From assembly GCA_007133055.1 (NCBI GenBank), contig SLNM01000170.1, forward strand, positions 1 through 11,594: a stretch of DNA of 11,594 nucleotides, read 5' to 3'. A program made the position numbers and the translations under genes. The first letter of the stretch is position 1. Every line of letters begins with the position of its first letter. The notes under the pieces are model-generated. The model made no database searches and had not been told where the DNA came from. It worked only from the letters and a program-made list of their open reading frames with translations. This stretch comes from Lentisphaeria bacterium (GTDB lineage: Bacteria > Verrucomicrobiota > Lentisphaeria > Oligosphaerales > PUNB01). Below are positions 1-6,293 of this stretch, one piece after another.

Positions 1-750
1 AAGAATGAGATCAGCGCCCATGCCTGCGGGGCGGTGAATTTGCATCCGCATGTTCATACTATTTTCGAGATCGGCGGTCAGGACAGCAAAGTGACCGTGG
101 TCCGTGACGGGGTGGTGGTCGACTTCGCCATGAATCTGGTTTGCGCCGCAGGCACCGGCAGTTTTCTTGACTCACAGGCCGAGCGACTGGGTATCGGCAT
201 CGAGGAATTGAGCGAGAAGGCCATGCTTTCCCGCAGCCCCACCAGCATTGCCGGGCGCTGTACGGTGTTCGCTGAATCGGACATGATTCACAAGCAGCAG
301 GTGGGCTATCGCCAGGAGGACATCGTCATGGGGCTTTGCCAGGCCATGGTGCGTAACTTTCTAAGCAATGTTTGCGCGGGCAAGGAGATCGAACCGCCGA
401 TCGTGTTGCAAGGCGGAGTCAGCGCCAACCGGGGGATTCGTCGGGCTTTCGCTGAGATTCTGGAAACCGAGATGGTCGTGCCTCGATACAACATGGTGAT
501 GGGGGCATATGGGGCAGCCTTGCTCGCCGCCCGGGCCGGGGTTGCCAGCTCGCGTTTCCGGGGATTCTCCGTCTGCCGCCGCCAGATCACCACGGCGGGC
601 TTTATTTGTCGCGACTGCCCAAATCAATGTGAGATACTGGAAATTATCGACCAGCAAACCGTGGTCAGCCGCAGTGGCGGGCGTTGTCGCAAGTGGGAGG
701 GAGGCGGGGAGGGGGGCAGCCAGCTTGCAGCGTCCGGACGACAAGGCTGA
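1..750 (+). CDS. Acyl-CoA dehydratase/reductase activase, BadF/BadG/HgdC family (5' end missing)
   Basis: The reading frame is open from base 1 and ends at TGA 748-750, leaving 249 residues of a protein that begins outside the window. An internal GTG at base 34 is not a credible start, because family-conserved sequence lies upstream of it. Family role: an ATP-hydrolysing iron-sulfur protein that pushes electrons at low potential into 2-hydroxyacyl-CoA dehydratases or benzoyl-CoA reductases. Visible motifs are the ASKHA-type phosphate loop IGGQDSK (residues 24-30), CAAGTG with Cys48, and GRCTVFAESD with Cys87. The 39-residue gap between the two cysteines matches the pair that holds the dimer-bridging [4Fe-4S] cluster in HgdC. 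By that comparison about 80 N-terminal residues are missing. After the ATPase core, Cys203, Cys206, Cys210 and Cys229 form a CxxCx3C...GGRC tail, seen in a subset of the family. No dehydratase subunit gene lies in the window, so the partner and substrate are unknown. The extreme C-terminus is Gly-rich and not conserved. Confidence 0.9.
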   Translation, partial: KNEISAHACGAVNLHPHVHTIFEIGGQDSKVTVVRDGVVVDFAMNLVCAAGTGSFLDSQAERLGIGIEELSEKAMLSRSPTSIAGRCTVFAESDMIHKQQVGYRQEDIVMGLCQAMVRNFLSNVCAGKEIEPPIVLQGGVSANRGIRRAFAEILETEMVVPRYNMVMGAYGAALLAARAGVASSRFRGFSVCRRQITTAGFICRDCPNQCEILEIIDQQTVVSRSGGRCRKWEGGGEGGSQLAASGRQG

Positions 751-1106
751 ACCGGCGGGTGGGGCCAGCCTGCTTGGTGCGAACACCGCTTACGGACGAC
801 GAGTTCCACGGCAGATATGTCCGCAGCGCCGCCGGTGAACCAGACCTCGCTATTTTGAGCAAAAGGGGGGCGCAAATTGAACGACAATCAGAAAGAAAAA
901 TGCCCAACCAGTCTATTTTCAGGAATACTATGAAAACAGGGCGTTCCATTTGCGCTTAAAAGTGATTTCTGGTGAACCATTTCCCCGGGGATGTTTTCCG
1001 CCCCAAAGAAGCACTGCATACCAGGCCGGGGCAGCGACCCGGTTGCCAATCAAACCATTTTTCTACAGTATGCCGCAACCGGATACTCTGCACAGTGGCG
1101 CTTCAA
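751..1106. other. Convergent intergenic gap, no gene recognised
   Basis: These 356 bases separate the 3' ends of the activase (+) and the aroK-aroC fusion (-). The short open frames crossing it have no recognisable protein sequence, ribosome-binding site or family motif. A GC-rich stem (GCCGGG at 1025-1030, CCCGGT at 1038-1043, 7-base loop) could serve the convergent transcripts, but no T-tract follows it directly on either strand, so I do not call a terminator. A 10-base palindrome, TCCCCGGGGA, lies near 983-992. Nothing else stands out. Confidence 0.6.
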
Positions 1107-2765
1107 TCAACCCGGCCGTTGCCCTCTCCGTTGCGTCGCATTGCCGCACAGGCCGGGATCGCGGAGAATCCCTGTCATCGTTCTTTGAATTTCCATGGCG
1201 TCGAGCAGGATCAGTGCGACCATGGCCTCGGCCACCGGGATCAGACGCGGCACGATGCAGGGATCGTGCCGGCCCTCGATGTTCAGCTCGACATTCTCGC
1301 CCCGGCGATTAATTGTCGACTGGGGCCGGGCGATCGATGCGGTTGGCTTGACGGCGAGGCGCAGCTCGAGATCCTGCCCGGTGCTGATGCCGCCGAGGAC
1401 TCCGCCGGCATGGTTGGAGAGAAACTGACCGTCGCGCATCTGGTCATTGTGCTGGCTGCCGGTCATCCTGGCGGCGGCGAAACCACTGCCCAGCTCGACC
1501 GCCTTGACCGCCCCGATCGACATCAGCGCCATGGTAAGACGTGCCTCCAGCTTGAAGAACACCGGGTCTCCCAGTCCCGGCGGAACTCCCTTTGCCCGCA
1601 CCCGCACCACGCCGCCGACCGAATCGCCTCTGGCCTGAGCGTCGAGTATGCACTGTTCCATTCGTAGTGCCGCGTCAGGATCGGCGGCGCGCACCGGATT
1701 CTGTTCGATGACCGCCAGGTCGACGCGCTCTCCGCGAACGCCTCCGATCTCCTCGGCCCAGGCGAAGATGGAAATGCCGCGATCCCCGAGTATCTTACGG
1801 GCCACTGCTCCGGCCGCCACTCGACCCGCCGTCTCCCGGCCCGAGGAGCGACCGCCGCCGCGATGGTCGCGCAAGCCGAACTTATGCAGGAACGCATAGT
1901 CCGCGTGCCCCGGCCGGAAAACCTCCCGCAGGTGCTCGTACTGTCCCGGCTTATGGTCGCGGTTGCGGATTAGCATGGCCAGCGGCGCCCCCGTGGTTCT
2001 GCCTTCGAACCAGCCGGAAAGAATCTCCACCCGGTCGGTTTCCCGGCGGGCGGTGGCCACCCGGCTTTGTCCGGGCCGCCGCCGGTCCATCTCCTTCTGA
2101 ATGTCTTCCGGCGACAGCTCGATTCCCGGCGGCACCCCGTCCAGAACCGCGCCGACTGCGGGCCCGTGGCTCTCGCCAAAAGTGGTTACCCGCACCAGTT
2201 CTCCCAGTGAACTGGGCGAGTGCATGCGCAGATGCAGCTCGTCCGTTACCGCCTGCCGCAGTGTCTGCAAAGTCTGCTCGCAGGAAAAATCGCTGTTGTC
2301 AATGACAATGTCTGCGTAAGGCCTGACCACATCGAGCAGTCGCTCGACCCGCTGACCAAAGGCCTGCTCCGGATCGGGCTCGCCCTCGAGATAGGCGGGC
2401 GTGCGGCCTCGCGCCAGAGTGCGTTGCCAGAGGACTTCCGGGTTGGCCGTGAACAATACGATGATCGAATTGCGCCGCAGCAACTGCCGGGCGGCCGGCT
2501 GCATCGGTGTGGAGCCGCCGACGCTGATCACACACCATTGGTGCTCGGCCAGAGACTCCAGGGCCGCCAGCTCCAAGGCGGCGAACCCGGCGGCGCCAAC
2601 GGCGCGATAGACCTCGCCAATCCCCGGAGTTCCCCCGTGATCCTGCCGAAAGCGGTCGATTATTACCTGGTCCAGGTCAAAGAAGTCAACTGCCGACTCC
2701 GCCGCAAAGGCCTCGCCGGCAACGCTCTTGCCCGAAGATTTTGGGCCGATGATAATAATTCGCAC
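1107..2765 (-). CDS. aroC: Fused shikimate kinase-like domain and chorismate synthase
   Basis: One uninterrupted 552-residue ORF carries two enzymes of the shikimate pathway. Residues 1-175 form a shikimate-kinase-type P-loop domain: Walker A GPKSSGKS (7-14), DLD (30-32) and a GGS turn (83-85). Residues 181-552 form a full-length chorismate synthase, which converts EPSP to chorismate using reduced FMN: FGESHG (196-201), RPGHADYAFLHKFG (284-297), DHRGGGRSSGRETA (300-313) and RHDPC (499-503). The synthase half looks fully conserved. The kinase half departs from the family: the usual FRxxE segment reads FAALE (61-65), so the shikimate-binding Arg is Ala62; the third Gly of the GGG loop is Ser85; and no Arg aligns with the second substrate-binding Arg. 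The start is GTG at 2763-2765, with GGAG 10 nt upstream and an in-frame TGA close before it. An internal ATG (2223-2225, Met181) could start a free-standing AroC but has no clear ribosome-binding site. It lies 36 bp after leuS and is probably cotranscribed with it. Chorismate synthase activity is secure; kinase activity on shikimate is not. Confidence 0.93.
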   Translation of the reverse strand: MRIIIIGPKSSGKSVAGEAFAAESAVDFFDLDQVIIDRFRQDHGGTPGIGEVYRAVGAAGFAALELAALESLAEHQWCVISVGGSTPMQPAARQLLRRNSIIVLFTANPEVLWQRTLARGRTPAYLEGEPDPEQAFGQRVERLLDVVRPYADIVIDNSDFSCEQTLQTLRQAVTDELHLRMHSPSSLGELVRVTTFGESHGPAVGAVLDGVPPGIELSPEDIQKEMDRRRPGQSRVATARRETDRVEILSGWFEGRTTGAPLAMLIRNRDHKPGQYEHLREVFRPGHADYAFLHKFGLRDHRGGGRSSGRETAGRVAAGAVARKILGDRGISIFAWAEEIGGVRGERVDLAVIEQNPVRAADPDAALRMEQCILDAQARGDSVGGVVRVRAKGVPPGLGDPVFFKLEARLTMALMSIGAVKAVELGSGFAAARMTGSQHNDQMRDGQFLSNHAGGVLGGISTGQDLELRLAVKPTASIARPQSTINRRGENVELNIEGRHDPCIVPRLIPVAEAMVALILLDAMEIQRTMTGILRDPGLCGNATQRRGQRPG

Positions 2766-2801
2766 GAAAAATCATCTCCAAACTTATCATTGCAAAGCCG
2801 G

Positions 2802-5396
2802 CTAGCCGGCCACGATGTTAACCAGCCGCCCCGGCACAGCGATCACTTTGCGAACGGGTCTGCCGTCAATGGCGGCCTGCACCTCGGGATTCCGCAAAGC
2901 CAGCTCCTGCATCTGGCCGGCATCGGCATCGCCCGGCATCATCATCCGTGATTTGGGTCTGCCCTGCACCTGCACCAGTATCTCCACCTGTTCCTGCTTG
3001 ATTTTCTCTTCGTCGTACTCCGGCCAAGCTTCCCAGGCCAGACTCTGACTGTGCCCCAGACGCTGCCATAGCTCCTCGGCAATGTGCGGGGCGAAAGGGG
3101 AGAGCAACTTGATAAAAGCTTCCATCGCACTCCGGTTTCGCGGTTCGGCCGCACTGAATTCGTTGACAAATATCATCATCTGGCTGATGGCGGTGTTGAA
3201 GTCGAGGGTTTCGCAATCCTCGGTCACCTTCTTTATCGTTGCGTGCAGCAATCGCTCCTGGTCCCGGTTCATCGGAGCTTCGCCGACCGCTTCCGAAACC
3301 GCGCCGTCCCGGCCGATCAGCATCCGCCAAACCTTGTTGAGAAACCTGGTCAGCCCCTCGATGTCCTTGGTCCGCCACGGCTTGACCGCCTCCAGCGGCC
3401 CCATGAACATCTCATACAACCGAAATGCGTCGGCTCCGTGCTTGGCGATGATTTCGTCGGGATTAACCACATTTTTCAGAGATTTCGACATCTTTGCCGG
3501 GAACTCCTCGAGTATTTCGCCGGTTTCCCGGTGAACAAACTCGGTGTCCCGCCGTTCGACCAGATCATTGGGCACCAGTCTTTGCTGGCGGTCGCGATAG
3601 GAAACTCCCAGGATCATGCCCTGGTTGACCAGTTTTTGGAATGGCTCGCTGGTCGACACCAGCCCGAGATCATAGAGCACCTTGTGCCAGAATCGGGCGT
3701 AGAGCAGATGCAGCACCGCATGTTCGGCACCGCCGACATACAGATCGACCGGCATCCAGTACTTCTCCTTTTCAGGATCCCAGGGGCGGTCATGATTGCG
3801 CGGGTCGAGGTAGCGCAGGTAATACCAGCAGGAACCAGCCCATTGCGGCATCGTGTGAGTCTCGCGCCGACCGACCCGTCCGGTCCGCGGATCACGGTAG
3901 GACAACCAGTCCCCGGCTTTGGCCAGGGGCGATTCGGCGGTGCCGGAAGGTTTGAAGTCGGCCAGCTCCGGCAGAGTGACCGGCAGCTCGGACTCGTCGA
4001 GCACATCGATTTCGCCATCCTCGAAGTAAACCACCGGGAACGGCTCCCCCCAGTAGCGCTGCCGGCTGAACAGCCAGTCGCGCAGTTTGTAGTTTACCGC
4101 CGCCTGCCCCAGCCCCTGCTGCTCGAGCCAGCAGGTGGTTCGCCGCTTGGCATCATCCACCGACAAACCATTGATGTCCAGCCCCTGTTCGCTGGCTGAA
4201 TTGATCAGACTGCCGCCACCGCTCCAGCAGGCTTCGCCGGCCAGGACGGCGGCGGTGTCCACTCCGGCCCGGGCGGCTTCCCCGGGGTCGGGCTCGATAA
4301 TGCAGGACACTGGCAGACCAAAGGTTTGGGCGAACTCGAAATCGCGCTCGTCATGGCCGGGCACCGCCATAATGGCGCCGGTGCCGTAGGTCATCATTAC
4401 ATAGTCGCTGGTCCAGATGGGAACGCTTTCGCGGTTGACGGGGTTGACCGCGTAGGCGCCGGTGAACACGCCGGTCTTACGCCGGTTTAGTTCCATGCGG
4501 TCAAAATCGCTTATCTTCGCCGCCTGCTGAGCATAGTTGCGCACCGCCGCCCTCTGCTCGGGACTGGCTATGCGCTCGAGCAATGGATGCTCGGGCGACA
4601 GCACCATATAGGTGGCGCCGAACAGGGTGTCCGGGCGGGTGGTGTAAACCCGGATGTTCTCCTCGCAATCGACCACCTGGAAATCAACCTCGGCTCCGGT
4701 CGATTTGCCAATCCAGTTGCGCTGCATTTCCTTGATCCCCTCCGGCCAGTCGAGTCCGTCAAGGTCGGCAAGCAGACGCTCGGCATAGTCGGTGATCCGC
4801 AGCATCCATTGCTTCATGGGCTTGCGCACCACCGGATGCCCGCCCCGTTCGCTGAGGCCGTTGATCACCTCCTCGTTGGCCAGCACTGTGCCCAGAGCCG
4901 GACACCAGTTGACCGGGACCTCGTCAAGATAGGCCAGACCCTTCTTGAAAAGCTGAATGAATATCCACTGGGTCCAGCGGTAGTACTCAGGGTCCGTGGT
5001 GTTGATCTCGCGGTCCCAGTCATAGCTGAAACCAAAGGATTGAATCTGGCGGCGGAAATTGGCAATGTTCCGCTCGGTCGTTGCACGGGGATGAGTGCCG
5101 GTTTCAATCGCGTGCTGCTCGGCGGGCAGACCAAAGGCGTCCCAGCCCATGGGATGCAGGACATTGCAGCCGCGCATACGCTTGAAGCGGCAGTAGATAT
5201 CGGTGGCGGTATAACCCTCAGGATGGCCGACATGCAGCCCGGCGCCGCTGGGGTAGGGGAACATGTCAAGAACATACAGCTTCGGACGTTCGGGGTCGAA
5301 GTCACGGACCCGAAATACATGGTTGTGCAGCCAGTACGCCTGCCACTTGGGCTCGATCTCAGCGGGAGCATAGGCTGCTGACTTTTCTTCTGCCAT
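2802..5396 (-). CDS. leuS: Leucyl-tRNA synthetase
   Basis: A class I aminoacyl-tRNA synthetase of 864 residues, the normal length for bacterial LeuRS; it charges tRNA-Leu with leucine using ATP. In order it shows [13 protein letters not shown] with the HIGH-type signature HVGH (55-58); a CP1 editing domain with a threonine-containing [12 protein letters not shown] segment and [13 protein letters not shown], whose Asp is the editing-site residue in the family; a leucine-specific region; KMSKS (635-639); the anticodon-binding helical domain; and the typical C-terminal domain ending GRLVNIVAG. The frame stays open upstream of 5396, but the added 66 residues resemble no LeuRS. I chose ATG 5394-5396, which gives [19 protein letters not shown], the usual family N-terminus. 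AAAGGAG lies 13 nt upstream of it, a rather long spacing. The stop TAG sits inside a 14-nt palindrome (2797-2810). No T-box leader is visible in the short upstream region. Confidence 0.98.
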   Translation of the reverse strand: MAEEKSAAYAPAEIEPKWQAYWLHNHVFRVRDFDPERPKLYVLDMFPYPSGAGLHVGHPEGYTATDIYCRFKRMRGCNVLHPMGWDAFGLPAEQHAIETGTHPRATTERNIANFRRQIQSFGFSYDWDREINTTDPEYYRWTQWIFIQLFKKGLAYLDEVPVNWCPALGTVLANEEVINGLSERGGHPVVRKPMKQWMLRITDYAERLLADLDGLDWPEGIKEMQRNWIGKSTGAEVDFQVVDCEENIRVYTTRPDTLFGATYMVLSPEHPLLERIASPEQRAAVRNYAQQAAKISDFDRMELNRRKTGVFTGAYAVNPVNRESVPIWTSDYVMMTYGTGAIMAVPGHDERDFEFAQTFGLPVSCIIEPDPGEAARAGVDTAAVLAGEACWSGGGSLINSASEQGLDINGLSVDDAKRRTTCWLEQQGLGQAAVNYKLRDWLFSRQRYWGEPFPVVYFEDGEIDVLDESELPVTLPELADFKPSGTAESPLAKAGDWLSYRDPRTGRVGRRETHTMPQWAGSCWYYLRYLDPRNHDRPWDPEKEKYWMPVDLYVGGAEHAVLHLLYARFWHKVLYDLGLVSTSEPFQKLVNQGMILGVSYRDRQQRLVPNDLVERRDTEFVHRETGEILEEFPAKMSKSLKNVVNPDEIIAKHGADAFRLYEMFMGPLEAVKPWRTKDIEGLTRFLNKVWRMLIGRDGAVSEAVGEAPMNRDQERLLHATIKKVTEDCETLDFNTAISQMMIFVNEFSAAEPRNRSAMEAFIKLLSPFAPHIAEELWQRLGHSQSLAWEAWPEYDEEKIKQEQVEILVQVQGRPKSRMMMPGDADAGQMQELALRNPEVQAAIDGRPVRKVIAVPGRLVNIVAG

Positions 5397-5409
5397 GGTT
5401 TGATTCTTT

Positions 5410-5416
5410 CTCCTTT
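5410..5416 (-). promoter_or_regulatory. Ribosome-binding site of leuS
   Basis: On the minus strand the sequence reads AAAGGAG, 13 nt before the ATG at 5396. It supports that start over the longer open frame, although the spacing is longer than the usual 5-9 nt. Confidence 0.5.
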
Positions 5417-5453
5417 CGCATAGCCTGAAACGCAGGGGCATGGAACAAAACTC

Positions 5454-5481
5454 AACATAACCCTGATTTCCACTTTGCCAA
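5454..5481 (-). promoter_or_regulatory. Candidate sigma-70-type promoter for leuS
   Basis: On the minus strand a -35 box TTGGCA (5476-5481, 5 of 6 to TTGACA) and a -10 box TATGTT (5454-5459, 4 of 6 to TATAAT) are 16 bp apart. They predict a leader of about 50 nt before leuS. Motif matches only; not exclusive. Confidence 0.4.
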
Positions 5482-5500
5482 TTCAGAATGCAAGCCGCAG

Positions 5501-5524
5501 GCAATGCGTCGGCGAAAGGTGGAA
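5501..5524 (+). repeat. Dispersed 18-bp intergenic motif, copy 1 (left arm of a 24-bp inverted repeat)
   Basis: The core GCGTCGGCGAAAGGTGGA (5506-5523) fits the consensus GCGTCRGYGWAAGGTGGA shared with 5665-5682 (same strand) and 6118-6135 (opposite strand). Over 24 bases this copy matches the reverse complement of 6117-6140 at 21 positions. Confidence 0.7.
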
Positions 5525-5540
5525 GCCGTTTACACTTTTG

Positions 5541-5626
5541 AACCGCCAACGGACACGAATAAACGAGAATTAGCAAAAAAAAACAATTTTTCAACCACAG
5601 AATACACAGAATAACGCAGAAAAATT
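5541..5626. repeat. Pair of degenerate ~10-bp-period repeats
   Basis: Bases 5541-5574 contain acacgaat-like units (ACACGAATAA, then ACGAGAATTAG). After a run of nine A (5575-5583), bases 5592-5626 contain CACAGAATA, CACAGAATAA and CGCAGAAAAA in succession. Read on the minus strand they give the ATTCTGTG/ATTCGTG style that I recall as common between genes in environmental PVC and related genomes. That last point is memory, not a search result. Confidence 0.6.
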
Positions 5627-5638
5627 CCCGGAGGGAAT
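5624..5638. repeat. Small perfect hairpin
   Basis: ATTCCC (5624-5629) and GGGAAT (5633-5638) are exact inverted repeats around a 3-base loop. No T-tract follows on either strand in the usual terminator position, so the role is unknown; it sits directly after the repeat pair ending at 5626. Confidence 0.6.
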
Positions 5639-5664
5639 CACGTCCTGCCTATACACCGCTTTGA

Positions 5665-5682
5665 GCGTCAGCGTAAGGTGGA
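5665..5682 (+). repeat. Dispersed 18-bp intergenic motif, copy 2
   Basis: GCGTCAGCGTAAGGTGGA, in the same orientation as copy 1; it differs from it at 2 of 18 positions. Confidence 0.65.
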
Positions 5683-5740
5683 GATGTCTTGCCGGCCGAC
5701 GATTACGACGGACGCTTGTTTCGAATTCAATGTAGAATAT

Positions 5741-5766
5741 CCAGCAACCAACACCCAATACCAACT
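5741..5766. repeat. Degenerate 7-bp-period repeat
   Basis: Successive units CCAGCAA, CCAACAC and CCAATAC are followed by CAACTT. The 7-base period is imperfect but clear, and no coding frame explains it. Confidence 0.55.
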
Positions 5767-5913
5767 TAGCAAGGAGAAAAACAGACACGGTTGACGAACG
5801 CGATTGCAACCCCGCGCCAACGGCGTATTTGCATACCAGCCCAGAGCCTGTCTGTCTGCGCGCGGCGCGTCACCGATTTGTCTTAGCCCCGGCATGGCGC
5901 AGGGAATTAATTC

Positions 5914-5945
5914 GGAGTCATGAAGTCACGGAGACATGGAGTCAA
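5914..5945. repeat. Four-unit degenerate 8-bp repeat
   Basis: Four consecutive octamers read GGAGTCAT, GAAGTCAC, GGAGACAT and GGAGTCAA. The consensus is GGAGTCAN, with one or two changes per unit. Confidence 0.7.
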
Positions 5946-6028
5946 ATGTTCGTGATAATCGTCCACCGTTCGCGTCGCCGCTATCGTATTCCGGTTGTGT
6001 GTTCCAAGCAATCGGGAAACGATGAAGA

Positions 6029-6081
6029 GCGATGATTAAGGCAGACGATTTTTGTGCCCAGTCGTAATCCTTAATCGTCGC
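6029..6081. repeat. Imperfect 22-bp dyad
   Basis: Bases 6029-6050 and 6060-6081 are inverted repeats matching at 17 of 22 positions around a 9-base loop; the outer part GCGAYGATTAAGG is the best conserved. A further CGTAATCGTC follows at 6083-6092, so the dyad seems built from a CGTAATC/GATTACG-type repeat. No T-tract makes it a terminator. Confidence 0.65.
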
Positions 6082-6100
6082 CCGTAATCGTCAACCGGCA

Positions 6101-6109
6101 TGATATACT
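6101..6109 (+). promoter_or_regulatory. Possible extended -10 element upstream of otsAB
   Basis: TGATATACT fits a TGnTATAMT extended -10. No good -35 lies 16-18 bp upstream. This is weaker than the promoter at 6160-6188. Confidence 0.25.
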
Positions 6110-6116
6110 GCTATTT

Positions 6117-6140
6117 TTCCACCTTTCACTGACGCATTAC
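6117..6140 (-). repeat. Dispersed 18-bp intergenic motif, copy 3 (right arm of a 24-bp inverted repeat)
   Basis: The reverse complement of 6118-6135 is GCGTCAGTGAAAGGTGGA, matching the consensus of copies 1 and 2. With copy 1 it brackets most of the repeat mosaic as an inverted pair about 590 bp apart. It lies just upstream of the best otsAB promoter candidate. Confidence 0.7.
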
Positions 6141-6159
6141 ATTAATCAGGCTAGCGATC

Positions 6160-6188
6160 TTGCAACTCAATCGACTTCAGGCTATATT
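6160..6188 (+). promoter_or_regulatory. Candidate sigma-70-type promoter for otsAB-rpoN
   Basis: A -35 box TTGCAA (6160-6165, 4 of 6) and a -10 box TATATT (6183-6188, 5 of 6) are separated by exactly 17 bp. They predict a leader of about 100 nt before the ATG at 6294. This is the best promoter-like pair in the gap, but it is a motif match only. Confidence 0.5.
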
Positions 6189-6293
6189 AACAAAACACCA
6201 CCGTGCAGCCGATCCAGTGGCAGGCAGTTGCCGATTGCACGGTTTTGTCACCAATGTTTTTATAAAAATCAGCCTGCAAGCACTGTCAGCGCC

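Larger units (their letters stand above)
5397..6293. other. Long divergent intergenic region rich in degenerate repeats
   Basis: About 900 bases separate the divergent leuS and otsAB genes. Open frames of up to about 75 codons cross it on both strands, but none shows a domain or a convincing start, and they run straight through the repeats. The region contains promoter candidates at both ends, several short-period quasi-tandem repeats (5541-5626, 5741-5766, 5914-5945), a small perfect hairpin (5624-5638), a larger imperfect dyad (6029-6081) and three copies of an 18-bp motif (5506-5523, 5665-5682, 6118-6135). I see no tRNA, riboswitch or recognisable gene remnant. Confidence 0.75.

Noticed and set aside
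751..960. Frameshifted extension of the activase into a larger fused protein
   Set aside because: The downstream frame shows no similarity I recognise to the domains found in long fused activases, and GGRC followed by a short tail is a plausible natural end.
1025..1060. Terminator for the convergent genes
   Set aside because: A 5-6 bp GC stem exists, but the T-run on the + strand starts about 14 bases after it and there is none on the - strand.
972..1667. 231-codon open frame on the + strand
   Set aside because: It runs antisense to the conserved chorismate synthase domain and has no recognisable domain; it is a by-product of GC-rich codon use.
2797..2810. 14-nt perfect palindrome GCCGGCTAGCCGGC over the leuS stop
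   Set aside because: It has no loop for a stable hairpin and no T-tract; likely a chance product of GC-rich sequence around the TAG.
3084..4199. 371-codon open frame on the + strand
   Set aside because: It lies wholly antisense to leuS, whose motifs are intact; no family signature.
5397..5600. T-box leader for leuS
   Set aside because: No T-box core sequence or antiterminator/terminator pair is visible, and the predicted leader is only about 50 nt.
5829..6035. 68-codon open frame in the leuS-otsAB gap
   Set aside because: It runs through the 8-bp repeat and into the dyad, has no ribosome-binding site or recognisable sequence, and is best explained as chance.
6218..6231. Possible sigma-54 (-24/-12) promoter in front of otsAB
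   Set aside because: TGG...TTGC is present, but only 9 bases separate the GG and GC pairs; sigma-54 promoters strictly need 10.
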